From assembly GCA_019279435.1 (NCBI GenBank), contig JAAALK010000286.1, forward strand, positions 36,517,712 through 36,581,711: a stretch of DNA of 64,000 nucleotides, in the 5' to 3' direction. This DNA comes from Zizania palustris. Its lineage: Eukaryota > Streptophyta > Magnoliopsida > Poales > Poaceae. The notes beneath the pieces were generated by a model. It worked only from the letters and a program-made list of their open reading frames with translations. It was not told the origin of the DNA and made no database searches. This document shows, one piece after another, positions 32,973-46,080 of this stretch. Both the position numbers and the translations under genes were made by a program. How positions within the stretch are numbered: the first letter of the stretch is position 1; each line of letters opens with the position of its first letter.

Positions 32973-34619
32973 TGTAGGAACGAAAGTAGCGACCAGAGGG
33001 GGGGTGAATGGGCGCCTAAAAAAATTATTTCGAATAAATGGCCTTTTCCCAACATCCAACGCACCTCAACAAACAATCAGCAGAAGCGAAAACAAATCAC
33101 AAGTACTAAAAATAATCTAGCCTAAAAACAACTGGTGTCCTAATTAAAAGACATCAACAAGGTGCTTAAATGCAGATCAACAGCTCATTCAACTCACAGG
33201 TATTTCAAGTATCATAGCCACAATCATCACAGACATTTAATCAGATAAAATAAATGCAGCCAAAAATTAAACGTGAATTCACTAATCAGATTTGCACGCT
33301 AAACAAGAATAGAGAGTTACCGTTTTAATTAATTTAGCTGAAAAACAAGAGATTAGATGTGAAAAATTTACTTGTGTTTAATGTCGTGGGATGTCTCCGA
33401 TGTGTCTGTCGTGAAGCAACCTGTCGCACAGCAAAACGCCTTCTAGCCGAAGCCCTCGCGAAATTTTCCACGCCACAATCAGCCTCTGCTTGCCGAGAGT
33501 GTTGCGAAGCTAGCTGCCGCGAAGTCTGACCGAAGCCATGCATTGTGAAGCTAGCTGCCACGCACGAGCTGCACCTCGGCTGCCACGCCTGAGTGGGACT
33601 CCACGCCGCCTGCCGCGCAGACGCCGCCTACCGCGCTGACGTCGCCTGTTGTGTCATGCCACGAGGAGAAAAGCCACGCCCACGCCGCTGACATCTCCTG
33701 CTACCTGCTGCGCCGCTTCGTGCTCCACGTGCAAAACCTGTTGTTGTCTGTCAGGCTAGCGCTCGATGCAGCCGAGTCTCTGCGCCCAGAAAAGCTGCGT
33801 GAAATCTCCTCGAGACTGCTGCGGCTGCATGCGCACACAACCTCTGCCCAAGACCAGCCGGATGCCGCGCACAGGGAAAAAGAAATCGACACGCGCGGGA
33901 GAAAAAAAGGCTGTCGTGCTACTGCGTCGTGCGCACGGTCCTGGGAAAATTCACCGGCGATGTGAAGAACCAGAGAAGATCAATTGCGGCGGCGACTGGA
34001 AAAAATGTGGGAAAAATTGAACTCGGATTTTTTAAATTTGCAAATGAGTTAACACTAACCCTACGGGGTTGGGGCCTATTTATAGGCAGCCCACTAAAAG
34101 GGAAAAAGAAAAATTTACCCCTAAGGTAAATTACACTAACTCTGAAAATAAAAATGGGAACGACCAAAATGCCCTTAGAGTTTTTCACTGACTCGAATAA
34201 CACAGACTATGGGCCTAAAGGCAAAATAATAAAATCCTAAATAAAGATAATCATCGGTCGTCAGTTTTGCGCCAAAACTGACAAAGCTCCCACCGTCTTC
34301 GCATCGGGTACCCGGATTGGGCTGACCCAATTCCACAGCTCCCTCAGCCCGGCAATTGCTCACCGCCCGTGTACCTGAGTCAATCCCGGTCAACAGACCA
34401 GTGGATCCTCTACTGCTCCTAGCCCATGTACTTGGATTGGGCCAGCCTGACTCCGCGGCCCCTCTGCCCGGCAGTCGCTCGCTACCCGTGTACCTGAGTC
34501 ACACGTGCCCCAGACACGGCAGGTCTCATCTTCTCTTCACATCTCCTCTTTGACTTGCGTTGACAATCACTCATCACATCTAGGGTCATGAGGCCCATGC
34601 TCTTCAACATGGCTCCTCA
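32973..34619 (-). repeat. Copia 3' LTR (older copy)
   Basis: It begins TGTAGGAACGAAAGTAGC and ends GGCTCCTCA, placed by comparison with the LTR at 50517-52529 (TGTTGGACCGG...TTTCTCA). The next bases, ATCTCCTCTTTGATGAG, are on the coding strand a purine tract AAAGAGGAGAT directly upstream of the LTR. ORFs within it are spurious. Confidence 0.8.
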
Positions 34620-36077
34620 ATCTCCTCTTTGATGAGTGCATTGTCGACACCCTCTTCAGCAATTCTTCAGAACCTACAAAACACGTGGAAACACGAAATC
34701 AAAACAAAAGAAAACAAAAAGAAGAAAATAAAATAAAAGCTTAACCCTAATGAACAAAAGCCGAACAAAAACCAGAAAGCAGTCATTATGGTTAACCAAA
34801 AATAAAGACTCAAAACAAGTGCAATCTTAGAATTTTCAACAAGGATATCCAAAGAAAAAGGGCAAAAAGAGACTAAAACTCCCCCTGAAACAAATCCCAG
34901 AGAAAAACCAAAACTTCCCCTAAACTCTTCTAAAATATAAAGTAATCCCAAATTTTCTCCCCCTTGTTGACAATTGGACTCATCAGGTGAGACTAAATGC
35001 ACTCTAAAAAGAGACATAGACTCAAACTCCCCCTGAAATGCAGCTCCCCCTCAAAATATGCAATGAATGCAACTAGGGTGCAGATGGAGTGTAAAAAGCA
35101 TGCTTCTCAGATATGATTGACTGCAATTACAACATCTAGCAGGTATAGCAAAAGAAGTACTGTCTAAGACACATGGCATGATCAGTGCAACAGATGATAT
35201 CTAAAGAAAATCATTAGCACAAATTTTTAGATTTTTGAAAACAAAAGCATCACCACATTTTCTAGTCGACAAACAAGGTCAAACATGAGATGCAAAGGCT
35301 AGCTTATATCTACCAAGATAAGCATTGTCCATAACAAAGTGCTTCAATAAACTTGTTATCTTTTTACTCTTCAGGCTTTTTCTGTTCCTTTTTCATTTTT
35401 GCCAAGGGTTATTTGCATGTCAACCTTATGCTAACCGACCAAGTCAAGCCTAGGCCAGAACTGGACTATGAGAAGCTTAAGACATTGGTCTTGGCATACA
35501 TTACACTGTCCTAGCTCATACCAAAGTGCTATGGTAAGCAGTCCAAAACAAAGCAATGCGACAAAGCAAACCCACATGGATCTTTTCAATTAAGCATAAA
35601 AAGGCATGAATTTTTCATTTTTCTGAATTGTTATCATTTTTATAGCACATTTTTCATGTTTAAAGCATATTGATGTCCAAGTTGCATATCTGCATCTAAG
35701 TAAGGAGCTAGCTACAAGGTATGTAAAAAATAGCAGAAGCATTCAGCCTACACATGCTAGTTAGCAGAAGCAATGGTGATCATTTTTCAATTTTAAAGCA
35801 TAAAAGCCATGCATATGACAAATATCAGACATATCATGTGAACTGAAGCAAATCATGATCATCAACAAGTATTCAAAAGCATATACTATCTAGAGCAAGT
35901 AAAGCAGATCAATCATATAACAGAAGCAAGCTCAAAGTGTGATATGTGAATATACATGATATGAACTCACGCAAAAAGACTCAAGAAAAGAGTAAAGAAA
36001 ACGAAAAATTGACTCAAAACTATCCTAAAAAGGATACACAACTCCCAAATCCCCTCGAAAACGCTCAAAAGTAGACT
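34620..36077 (-). other. Copia 3' untranslated region (older copy)
   Basis: AT-rich, with no reading frame. It separates RNase H from the polypurine tract. A block at about 35395-35590 resembles 53070-53270 in the younger copy (for example GGTAAGCAGTC and GGATCTTTTCA in both), which is noteworthy for non-coding sequence. Confidence 0.65.
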
Positions 36078-38775
36078 GATCTAGGGGTTTGGTGAAAATG
36101 TTAGCCAACTGATGATGAGTATCAACCTGAACAAGGTCAATGACACATTTCTCATATTGATCCCTCAGAAAGTGAAAGCGCACATCAATATGTTTGGTTT
36201 TCAAATGAAGACATGGGTTTTCCCTACACTAATCGCGCTGGTGCTATCACAAAACAAATGAACTCTAGCAGGGAAGAACAACCCAAAATCTCGCAACATG
36301 AAAATCATCCAAACTAGCTGTGAGCAGCAGCTAGCCACAGCTACATACTCAGCCTCAGTAGTAGAAAGCACAACTCCAGATTGTTTTCAAGAGACCAATA
36401 TACAAGCGAAGAACCAAGAAACTGGCAAGTACTGGAAGTCGACTTGCGATCTAGCCGACACCTACCAAAATCAGCGTCTGAAAAGCTAGATAACTCAAGA
36501 GATGATGATGCTGAATAGTAAAGACCTAGATCAAGCGCATAGGTAAGGTACCTAAAAATACGGTTGATAGCCTGCCGATGAGATGCGCGTTGTGAAGACT
36601 GAAAACGCGTGCACAGTCCCATGACAAACTGAATGTTCGGTCTCATCGCCGTCAAGTACAGCAGTGATCCGATCATCCCTCGAAACTCTCTCTCATTGAC
36701 CTTGATGCCACTCTCGTCCTTGTCCAGGCCCCTAGATGTACCCATTGGGGTCATCTGAGGCTTCAGCTCTCCACCAAAATCAAACTTATTCAGCATGTCC
36801 CACGTGTACTTGCTTTGGTGGATGAAGATGTCATCCTTGGCCTGCTTGATCTAGAGCCCTAAGAAGTACTTGAGTTCACCCATGAGGCTCATCTCAAACT
36901 CGCTATGCATCTGCTCAGAAAACTTGGACACAAGCTCATTAGTAGAACCACCAAAATAATGTCATCCACGTAAATCTGAGCAATCAATAAGTCTGAGCCA
37001 ACTCTGAGCAAGAAAAGAGTTTTGTCCACAAAACCCATCACAAAGCCATTCTCCAACAAAAACTTCTTTAAACGATCATACCAAGCCTTAGGGGCTTGCT
37101 TCAGACCATATAAAGCTTTCTGCAACTTGAAAACATGTCAAGCAAACTTAGGGTTCTCAAAACCGGGGGGCTGCCTAACATAGACCTCCTCCTCTATATA
37201 CTCGTTCAAAAAAGCACTCTTGACATCTATTTGAAAAAGCTTAAAACCTTTAGAAGCAGCAAAAGCCAAAAGAATACGAATGGACTCAAGACAGGCAACA
37301 GGGGCGAAAGTCTCCTCAAAATCAATACCCTCTTTCTGGCAAAAACCATGTGCAACTAATTAAGCTTTGTTGCGCACCACAATCCCATCTTCACCTTGCT
37401 CGGTCTTAAACACCCACTTGGTGCCTATGGGGTTGCATCTAGGTGGCAGCTCAACTAGTGTCCAAACCCGATTGCGAACAAAGTTTTCAAGCTCTTCTTG
37501 CATGGCGTTTATCCAATTTGCATCAAAAAGAGCATGAGAAACATCTCTGGGCTCAAAAGTGGCAACAAATGCAGACTCAACAAACACAGCAAGAGAACCA
37601 ACAGAAGAACACAAAGATCTCGAAGTGAGATCACCGATGATGAGCTCTGAGGGGTGATCACGCTGAACTGCTCAGGATCCTAGGTGATCTGAAGTCACCT
37701 CACCGGAGTCAGCAATTGGCACCTCTAGACTCGGCCGAGGGGGCTCGATCGAAGTGAAAGGAGTGATCAAAGGTCCGCCCTCGTCCTCAGTCGAAGTCTC
37801 AGAAGGTGTGGGATCTATAGGCTATGCGGAAGGCCCACCCTCATCAACAGCAGGAGCCTTATCATCTTCCTCGAAGATGGACTCTCCAAGCTCATCATCT
37901 CCAGAAAGCTCAAAAGAAGGAGTCAGCGAAGGCATGGACTCATCAAAAGAAACCTCACAAGTATCAACAAGCTGCTGAGAGTCGAGGTACCAAACACGAA
38001 AGCCTCGAGAATGCAAAGCATAACCAAGAAAGACTCCATCCCAACAACGAGACTCAAACTTGTCCAAATGCCCTCCCTTCTTGAGCACAAAGCACTTTCA
38101 GCCAAACGCTCGCAAGTGACTCACCTTGGGTTGTCTGCCAAACCGCAACTCATATGATGTCTTACCTAAGTAAGCTCAAGAAAAATGCGCTTGGCCAGAT
38201 AGCAGACCGTGTTCATGGCTTCATCCCAAAAGCGCCTAGGAGTCCTATGCTCATCAAGCATCATCCTAGCCATCTCGACTAGCGTGCAGTTCTTTCGTTT
38301 CACAACGCCATTCTGTGGGGAAGTGTAAGGGGCAGAAAACTGATGATCAAGACCCTGATCACTACAGAAGCTGACGAACTGAGAGTTCTTGAACTCAGAA
38401 CCATTGTCAGAGTGAATTGCTCGCATCCGACCATTGTTCTCGTTCTTCAGCTTCAAAATCAGGTCATGAACAAATTGAAAAGCCTCATCCTTAGACTCTA
38501 GAAAGAAAACCCACGAGAATCAAGAAAAATCATCAACTATCACAAGCGCGTACCACTTCCCACCGACTGAGCGTACCCGAGATGGACCTACAGTATCCAT
38601 GTGTAATAGCTCTCCTGGGTACGAAGTCATCACCTGAGTCACAGGCGCGTGAGAGGCGACAACCATTTTCCCATGACGATAGGGATGGCAAACTAGATTC
38701 TTCTCCATCTTAAGCTTGGGCAATCCTCGGATAAGGTCCATAGAGCTCAATCTGACTAGCAGATCAAAGCTCAAA
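36078..38775 (-). pseudogene. Copia pol (integrase, RT, RNase H), older copy
   Basis: On the minus strand, integrase enters with LLVRLSSMDLIRGLPKL and includes DTVGPSRVRSVGGKWYALVI, IHSDNGSEFKN and PQNGVVKRKN, where the catalytic Glu is replaced by Lys (normally VIERKN). RT follows with DANWINAMQEELENFVRNRV, KALYGLKQAPKAWYDRL and IYVDDIIL (active site kept). RNase H has SDADFGRCRLDRKSTSSTC and, near 36100, HQLANIFTKPL. Many stops and frameshifts separate these pieces. It is a dead, partial pol. Confidence 0.8.
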
Positions 38776-39326
38776 GACCGTCACGCTGTTGTCGGTTTGA
38801 CCGAGTCCCGCATGCCAACACGCTTCGCAATAGAGCTCGTCACAACAGGCTTCGCCACCCTCGTACCCCATGTCAGGCGAATTCACACCCATGCATTGCG
38901 TCTGAGTTATTTTACTGTGTCAGAGACTTCGCGCCGAACCCCGCTGTTCGGAGGTGATTATCGCGTCAAGATCTGTTCGGAACCCGCCTTCGGCCAGATC
39001 AGTCCGAATGTCGAAGACACCCTTCGGCGGGACCCTTCGCATCAGACGCCGAAGGTACCCTTCGGCAATACCCTTTGCACTGTACACTTCGGATCAGTCA
39101 GGCTCAGCCCGGTTTGCTAATTTGTTCTGTTTAATATATTTATTTCAGCTAATTGGATTATTTCTGTGTGATCTGATTACCTGGCGACTCCACCTCTCTT
39201 ACCACGGTTAAGGGTAGTCGGAATACGACGTCGATGTTGTGTTACGCTTAGGCCTATCCCTAAGTATCCGCACACTTTTGGGTCGTCGAACTGATCCAAG
39301 TGCGGATGCACGTTTTCGTGTCAACA
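38776..39326 (+). repeat. Gypsy 3' LTR, 5'-truncated
   Basis: GACCGTCACGCTGTTGTCGG onward matches the 5' LTR from 27901 to its end, with many mostly transition differences. It ends TCAACA and is followed by the target duplication AATAT. The first 857 bases of the LTR are missing. Confidence 0.9.
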
Positions 39327-39331
39327 AATAT

Positions 39332-40943
39332 ATATGTGCACAATACATGCTTAATTTTAGATACGGTTGTTAGTAATTTTGAGGCGATGATAATCTACTC
39401 ATCTGTTATACATTATAATTATATTGTTTGATTTTTTATTTCATAAATTTATTCGACCTTCATCAGTTTTATAGAAAGTATATCAATAACTATAACATCA
39501 AATTAGTTTAATTAAATATATGGTAAAATATGTATTTATTGATATTATAAATATTAATACATTTTTAATTAAACTTAGTTAGAAATTTAGAAAATTGAAT
39601 TAAAAAGGTCAATTTTCTTATAATATATCTTTGTCCGTTACATATTATAAGTTATTTTACTTTTTATAAATCAAACTTTAATAAAATTTATAGAAAATAT
39701 ACAAACAAAAAACATTAAATTAATTTTATTAAATTCACAATAAAATATATTTTAATAGATTATTTTGTAGATATTGTAAATGTTAATATATTTTTATGTT
39801 AACTTGATTAAAACTAGAGAAATTTTATTTTTAAAAAAATCGAGAAATTTTATTTAAAAATCAAACAATTATAATATGAAATAGCAAAACTGCATAATTC
39901 CCAGAGAACTCCTCAGCGAACAAGCGGATGACATTTCGTGCGAGCGACGGCACGTTGCAGCGTGTTTGGACTTTGGACATCTCTCTTTACACGCTGTTTG
40001 GGCGATGGGACACATGGACTGCCCTACAATCTCATCTCGCCGTGATGTGAACAGCGAAACCTTGTGTTGCCCTGTTGCTGTCCAATCTGATATGCTAATC
40101 TGCACAACGGCACAGATACAGATGGATCATGGATGCGGGTGGTCGAACAAACTCGACGTGACCGGTATCTTTTCTATTAGTTAAGTCGACTAGTTTGACA
40201 TAAAAAGTTTAATTACATCTATATTAATATAATATTTATTAGATATCGCACGGGTTAACATGTATATTTGTAAAAAACAGTGAACATTATAGAAATTTGT
40301 TTAAGTACTAGAAGACCGTGTAGGACCGGGAGTACATGGTTTAGGACGGGGAGGCCCCCGTTCAAGATGCAAGTATCCAAATGGTAGGATGGATGTTTCT
40401 CTCTGTCCGGAATCATCCGACACAGGGTTACTGAATCTTATTAATCTGCGTTATATTAGATGTTTGGACATTAATTTGAAAGACTAAATGTTAACTAATT
40501 ATAAAAATAATTGCAGAATTAGAGAATAATTCACGAGATAATTTTATTAAGTCTAATTAATCCATGATTAACAAATGTTTACTGTAGCATCACATTGTCA
40601 AATCATGACATAATTAGACTCGTTAGATTGAGACTCACATGCTTGTGACAAACATTGGATGTGACGCTGGAGGAGATTGGATTCTAGCAGAGAAATTCTG
40701 AGGCAAATTTCTGTTTTTTTTCTTGACATCTAATTTTGAAAGAGTATAAAAAATTAGCTGAAGCGTGATAGCTAAAGATCAGCTGGTTAGCATGTTCAAT
40801 GCACATAGAATCAATCTAAAGTGATTAACAGTCCATTTTTTACTAACCCAGATCGATAACAATAGAAAATAGAAACATGTAGATAGATCTTATGTCACAA
40901 TCTTTAGTACTTGAATAAAAAAGGGCCGATGAGTAACGACTAT
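39332..40943. other. AT-rich intergenic DNA with Stowaway-like and other MITE remnants
   Basis: About 39390-39860 holds two adjacent diverged copies of the AATTTTATAGAAAGTATAT...GATATTATAAATATTAATA sequence also seen at 5800 and 9600, Stowaway-type debris. About 40440-40700 carries the ATGTTTGGACATTAATTTGA..GTCTAATTAATCCATGATTA sequence of a MITE common in grasses. No gene is seen; the frame at 39966-40184 has no recognisable domain. Confidence 0.5.
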
Positions 40944-41220
40944 GGGGGTGTTTGGTTTGGGGTTGCTAAAGTTTAGGGACTAAACTTTAGTCTCTTTTAG
41001 TCCCTAAATTGCCAAACATGAGGACTAAAGTTTAGTCCCTAAACTTTAGCTCTTTAGTCCCAAAAATCTTGCTAAAAGGGACTAAAAGTACTACTAATCA
41101 GCTCTAATTCTCTTTTAGTCCTTTAGTCCTTAGAACCAAATAGCAAGGGACTAAAGTTTAGTCTTATAAAAAAAAGGAGACTAAAGTTTAGTTTAGTCCA
41201 TAAAGAAACCAAATAGACCA
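40944..41220. mobile_element. Tourist/Harbinger-like MITE with TAT duplication
   Basis: A 277-base element ends in GGGGGTGTTTGGTTT at the left and, read inward from the right, TGGTCTATTTGGTTT. The trinucleotide TAT flanks both sides (40941-40943 and 41221-41223). The interior is full of GGGACTAAAGTTTAG words in both orientations. A 3-base duplication and TTTGGTTT ends fit Harbinger-type MITEs, although TAA/TTA is the usual target. Confidence 0.75.
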
Positions 41221-44200
41221 TATATATGCTACCTTGTATCTTTTCATCTTACTTGTACATCTACAAAGTAAGTTGTAATAAACAATAAGACGCAACATGA
41301 GCTAACGATGACGAAGGAATAAAATGGAGAAAGCGAGACACTGTTTGACTCGTATGCTCTAGGATTAGAGGAACTAAAGTGTGGCTCATAGCGATTTGGT
41401 AACCACAGCGCTACGTAATCGATTTTAGGAATTTAGAGAAAAAAGATATATTTGTATTTTGAGGCCCCTAGATACTCCATTCATTCAAAAAAAATATTTA
41501 CAACACTTTAACTCTATACTAAAAAGAATTTATAGTTACTCTTAGTTAGTAAAGTACAAAAAATATTTCTTTAATATCTCCTATCTGTCACTTAACAATA
41601 TTATTTTCTTATCGTTAAGATATATCTTCGTCTTTTATTTTCATTACGTATTTATTCAGTTTTAAGATATCTGAAAAGTAAGTTATCTATGAAAAGTAAG
41701 TTATTTATGGAATGGATTAAATAACATTTTCCGAGTCAAACAAGAATTAAATTATTTCACGACGTATATAAAAAACACCACGGCAGAATGGAAACACGCA
41801 TCTTTGAGATGGTATGTACGTCCCGGTGACATGAGTACACGCTCATTGCTAATCTACCGTAGTATTTGTCGCGGCATCATGCCACATGACAAATACAACA
41901 CTAGCCGACGATGCCACATGCCGCTTTCTCATCGAGGTCGAGCTATTAATTAAAGAAAAAAGAAGCCGTCCTCTGGTGGGTATGTGTCGATTCGGTCGAA
42001 TGACAATTGTGATATGTGTATGTATTTATTACTCCCTCATGTACTTGTAACTTTGATCCAGAACTAGATCGGCCAACGCGCGCTTTGCGCGATCGTTAGA
42101 CGTTACAGTTTTGCAAAAATAGCGCAGATGTAACAGCGGATTTTATAGCTTTGCAAGAACATCGGATTTTGCTAAGGATTATATGAACGATAATATCAGG
42201 ACCTTAGAATTGAAAACAATGTTAAAGAATGTATAGTATGTACCAAACTGTTACACAAAAATTGCCTGACATTCTGTAACAAGATTCGTTGCAGCATCAT
42301 GCATGCTCATAGAATCTAACAAAATTACTGCAAATTTAATAGAAGATAGTAACTAAAACAGGCTATTAATATTATAGGTCTTTGGCTTTAGAATCACTGC
42401 CTATGGACTAGTACAATTCTCACAAAGTGATACACAGATTCTTGATACACCGAGAAATATCACAGACTATGTTGAATGTGAGTTGCAATGAAGCTATCTT
42501 TTCTTGGGATTCTGCTGGGCCTACTTTGGTTTTGTTTTTATCAGCAAAGCAAACAACAGAACTGTTTTCCTGCAAAGAACAAATTCATCTGGTTAGACAA
42601 CAAGCAGCAGTAAAAGGAGTTGTCTGATTTTCTCTCTCCAAGAGCTGAAAGCAAGCCTATGTCATATGTCATAATAGGCAATTTGTCAGATTACTGCTAG
42701 CTATCAGTAGTCTTACTGTGGCTCGTCTCAAAACATATTCTAAAAGAAAAATGATTATCTTATTAGGCCTTACTTTGAGAAGGGAAAAATTGCAGGATTA
42801 ATTACTGCACTACAATATTCTTAGGATGACTGAGCAGTCGTTATGCTACTGTGTTAGAACTGAACAAGAGATATATCAACATAACAACAACATTGTTCCT
42901 AATTATGTATACACTAAGCATATAACCTAAAACAAGAGAAAGAGATGAAGAAATAACAGGATAATTACTTACTAACCAGGAACAAGTCAAAATTATACAA
43001 TACTGAAGCATAAGTTAATACCAGTAGGTTCCCTCTACCACATATAATATGTTATTAAGGGGAGAGAAGATTCTGATCTTTCCAGAAGATTGCATTGGAC
43101 CATCAATTCTTTGTAGCTCCTAGAAAAAACAATGTGTTACTAAAGCATTCCAATCATGTAGTAGTAGCCCAATTATCAAGCATCATTATGTTTAGTAAAA
43201 TTTTTGGTAATGTTAATAACCAACACACCCTGTTCTCATAGGAAATAGCTTGGTTGAACTCACTAAAGTGCACTATGTTCTTTGTCTCATCACCATACAT
43301 AGAACAATAAAGCTGGTTCTTTGGCCACGAAATTGAGTCAAATGATCAAATCCCTCCATGGAGTCATCAAGTGATATTGCTATCGCTAAACAATATGTAG
43401 TCCAAATATTTGGCTTATCAAGAATGTCTGTCTCATTGCTAAAATCAACCATAAAACTATCACAGATCTTAGGAGAGAAATACTCACTACAATTTATGTT
43501 TGAGGATATCACACTTCCATAAAATACAAATTGTGCATCCATTAGCATGTACAACTCCACACAAAATTGTAAGCACAATAGCACTCAACATGTTTTCAGT
43601 TATTGCTTAACTATCACTCTATCACCAGTGTAATGAATACAAAGTGGGCAATCAATCCTTATCATTCAGTTAATTATGCTAGGTGGTATTCATACTGACC
43701 ATGAACACTCCTTCGAGATAAGCAAAATGAAAGAGAATTTTACTTGTTCCGAAGAGCAAGAGATCCGTCAAAATGTCAATCGCATTCTATGGGTTTCCAT
43801 GGTTACCAAGTGATGCCAACTTAAGGATCTCTTCCTCTTGAAGGTTCATGTTTGTTGATCTAATGAACAAAATTTTGAAAATAAGTGCATTCCCTTTATC
43901 GAACAAAAATATTTGCATCATTCAGGTTGAGTGAACATACAACTTCAGTGCAGCAAACTCCTTTGCCAACACGAGGCTCTTCTCATGCAACATGTGTGGC
44001 GACCTGGAGGCTTGAACTACAAAGAAGGGGAGAGAAGATGATGAGGACAATATTACATCAGAAGACAAGCAACGAAGATTCTGTTTAAAGCTAGCATTTA
44101 TGCATAGGATGAGAATGTTACCTTTCGAGATCATTGATCAGGAACAACAAAGCTTAAGATTGACTTCAATCATGGATCCCTGGTGTTAATTCATCAACAG

Positions 44201-46080
44201 TAACAGTAGTGACTATCTGGACAAAGATTGAAGCAGTCAATGCCAGAAAGGGAGAACACATCATAGCAGCTAACCACCGGATACATTACTCAATTCAATC
44301 AAACTTATTAGCATATTTGATATTAGTTCATCAGATAGTGACATAAAAATATTTGATCTATGTAAATCAATGATTTCAGACCATTGCAACAGAACAAACA
44401 ATTGCAAGATCTAAATAAACCATGTGCACATTTATCATTTGAATTCATTCCATTATGAACCCAAGTAGCTAAATTCAATAGTATCATTCACAAAATCAGA
44501 ATCTGAATATTACTTGAATGACAAATACATTGTCTGAAGCAACATGCCTTATCGAGCTTGAATATGATAATAGATCTGGTGTCTCTTATAATATGGACCT
44601 TCTTAAGACTTAAGAGTCACACATAAAAGTTGAATGGTGTAATAAATCAATGAATTTAGTAACAAATATACATAACTTTAAAACATTCATGAACCAGATA
44701 CAGAAAACAGAGATCTTAAGGCATTTCTTCGAGAAATATGAGTAAAAACATGAACCCATGTACAAAACTTTAGTAAAAAAACAAATATGTATTTCAGACT
44801 AAATAGGCTAAACCCAAATAAGCGCACCATTACATATAGTATATGAACAAAAGAGTTCCATATATTTACAAAAGGTACACTTTTGTGTTGTGTCTCTTTC
44901 ATGATAACTTAGTAGAAACATCTCCTATAGTCTCAACATCGAAATTGAAACCCATAAAGAACACGTAATCAGAAGCTTGAACTCCCAAAACCGATGATAC
45001 AACCTTCCAAAAATCGAACACAATAAAGTGAACAACATACAACACACAAGTTCAGAAACTATAATGATACAAAAAGGGTAAAAACAGTATGAAACTTATT
45101 CCCATTAGTACATAGGCAGTATAGAAACAAATAGGAGGTAAACACTAAACAGATCGGTATAGAAATAGATCGGTAGAGGACTGGTTACCTAATAAGCTCA
45201 AGACGAAGCAATAAGAAAAGCGAGCAGCGGCCTCCGATGCGGCCGAGGCGGAGATGCAATACAATGGGAGAGAGGCAGTAGTACAATACAATGAGCAGGT
45301 AATATAGCTGCTAGAAGGATAGAGGGATGAGGAGAGCTCACTGCTCTAACATAAGAAGCAGGTGGCAATCCTCCGTAAAATAACTCTCAACATAGGAAAA
45401 AATAAAGCTGTCACGTAAGTCCCTACCGGCGACGTGCTCCCTACTCTCTAAAAAGGTGGCGAACACTGTAGCTGAGGTTTTTTTCAGGCAAGAGGGCCCC
45501 ACCCATAGATCCCCACCTACTCTAAACGAACAGCTAACCCCTCTAGTAGCGTGTTGAAGCCTCTTAAAGAAAAATCACCTGATAAAAAATCACAACAAAT
45601 CTAACCAATTCATCCCAAACCACATAAATCAAAAACACAGAAAAGTAAAGAAAGCAATAAACAACAAATCTAGGCGATGTTCTCTGCGAAAAACTTGGAA
45701 ACCAGCACATGATGTTTGATTGATAACGAACAGAAACACAATCACTTTTGAAGAAAAAACCCCTTATGATAAGATGTGAGAAATTTTGGAGTAGGAAGAG
45801 TAATAACCTGTAATGACAAGACCGACCATTGCCATGGATCAAGCTTATGTATCTTCCACTGGGAAGCTCACGACCTCTCCCATATGATGGCAGCAGTTCT
45901 ATCAAAGGCCAGTTTGACGTGTCCTGTTCCAAATGCGCACACATTTATGCAACAAGAGAAATAAAATCCAACCTTCTTTTACATCTAACATTAGTAGTCG
46001 ACGAAGAACAACCTTTGTTGCAGAAATGCGCAGTAGGAAGCAGTGCAGTCGTGCAACAGGAAGAACAACGTTTAGGGCGG
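41221..46080. other. Long AT-rich stretch with no recognised gene
   Basis: I see no conserved domain here. A probable MITE lies at about 41472-41735 (ATACTCCATTCATTC against GGAATGGAT). A GC palindrome, GCGCGCTTTGCGCG, at 42079-42092 stands out in AT-rich DNA. A 103-codon minus-strand frame (43273-43584) is open but unrecognised, and splice-like sites are scattered on the minus strand. The stretch could be a non-autonomous transposon or a decayed gene. Confidence 0.35.

Larger units (their letters stand above)
32973..38775 (-). mobile_element. SIRE-type copia element, truncated, inside the gypsy element
   Basis: A minus-strand copia element: 3' LTR at 32973-34619, a long 3' untranslated region, and pol at 36078-38775 ending inside integrase. 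Gag, protease, primer site and 5' LTR are gone. The right end abuts a gypsy LTR directly. LTR start (TGTAGGAACGAAAGTAGC then GACCAGAGGGGGGTGAAT) and gene order match the fuller copy at 50517-59823, so both belong to the same broad lineage. Confidence 0.85.
27044..39326 (+). mobile_element. Ty3/gypsy retrotransposon with intact TSD and chimeric interior
   Basis: The left LTR starts TGTTGA (27044) and the right LTR remnant ends TCAACA (39326). The 5-base repeat AATAT flanks both (27039-27043 and 39327-39331), so these are the two ends of one insertion. Gag, protease and the first part of reverse transcriptase are present up to 32972. There a minus-strand copia element begins and runs to 38775, where it abuts the gypsy 3' LTR at a position equivalent to 27901. 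The rest of RT, RNase H, integrase and the first 0.86 kb of the 3' LTR are missing. Confidence 0.9.

Noticed and set aside
39966..40184. 72-codon plus-strand frame as a small gene
   Set aside because: No domain, no clear promoter, and a similar-sized frame on the other strand.
42079..42092. Helitron end suggested by the GCGCGC palindrome
   Set aside because: No matching 3' hairpin with a CTRRT end was found near 46.5-46.9 kb, so a Helitron call is not supported.
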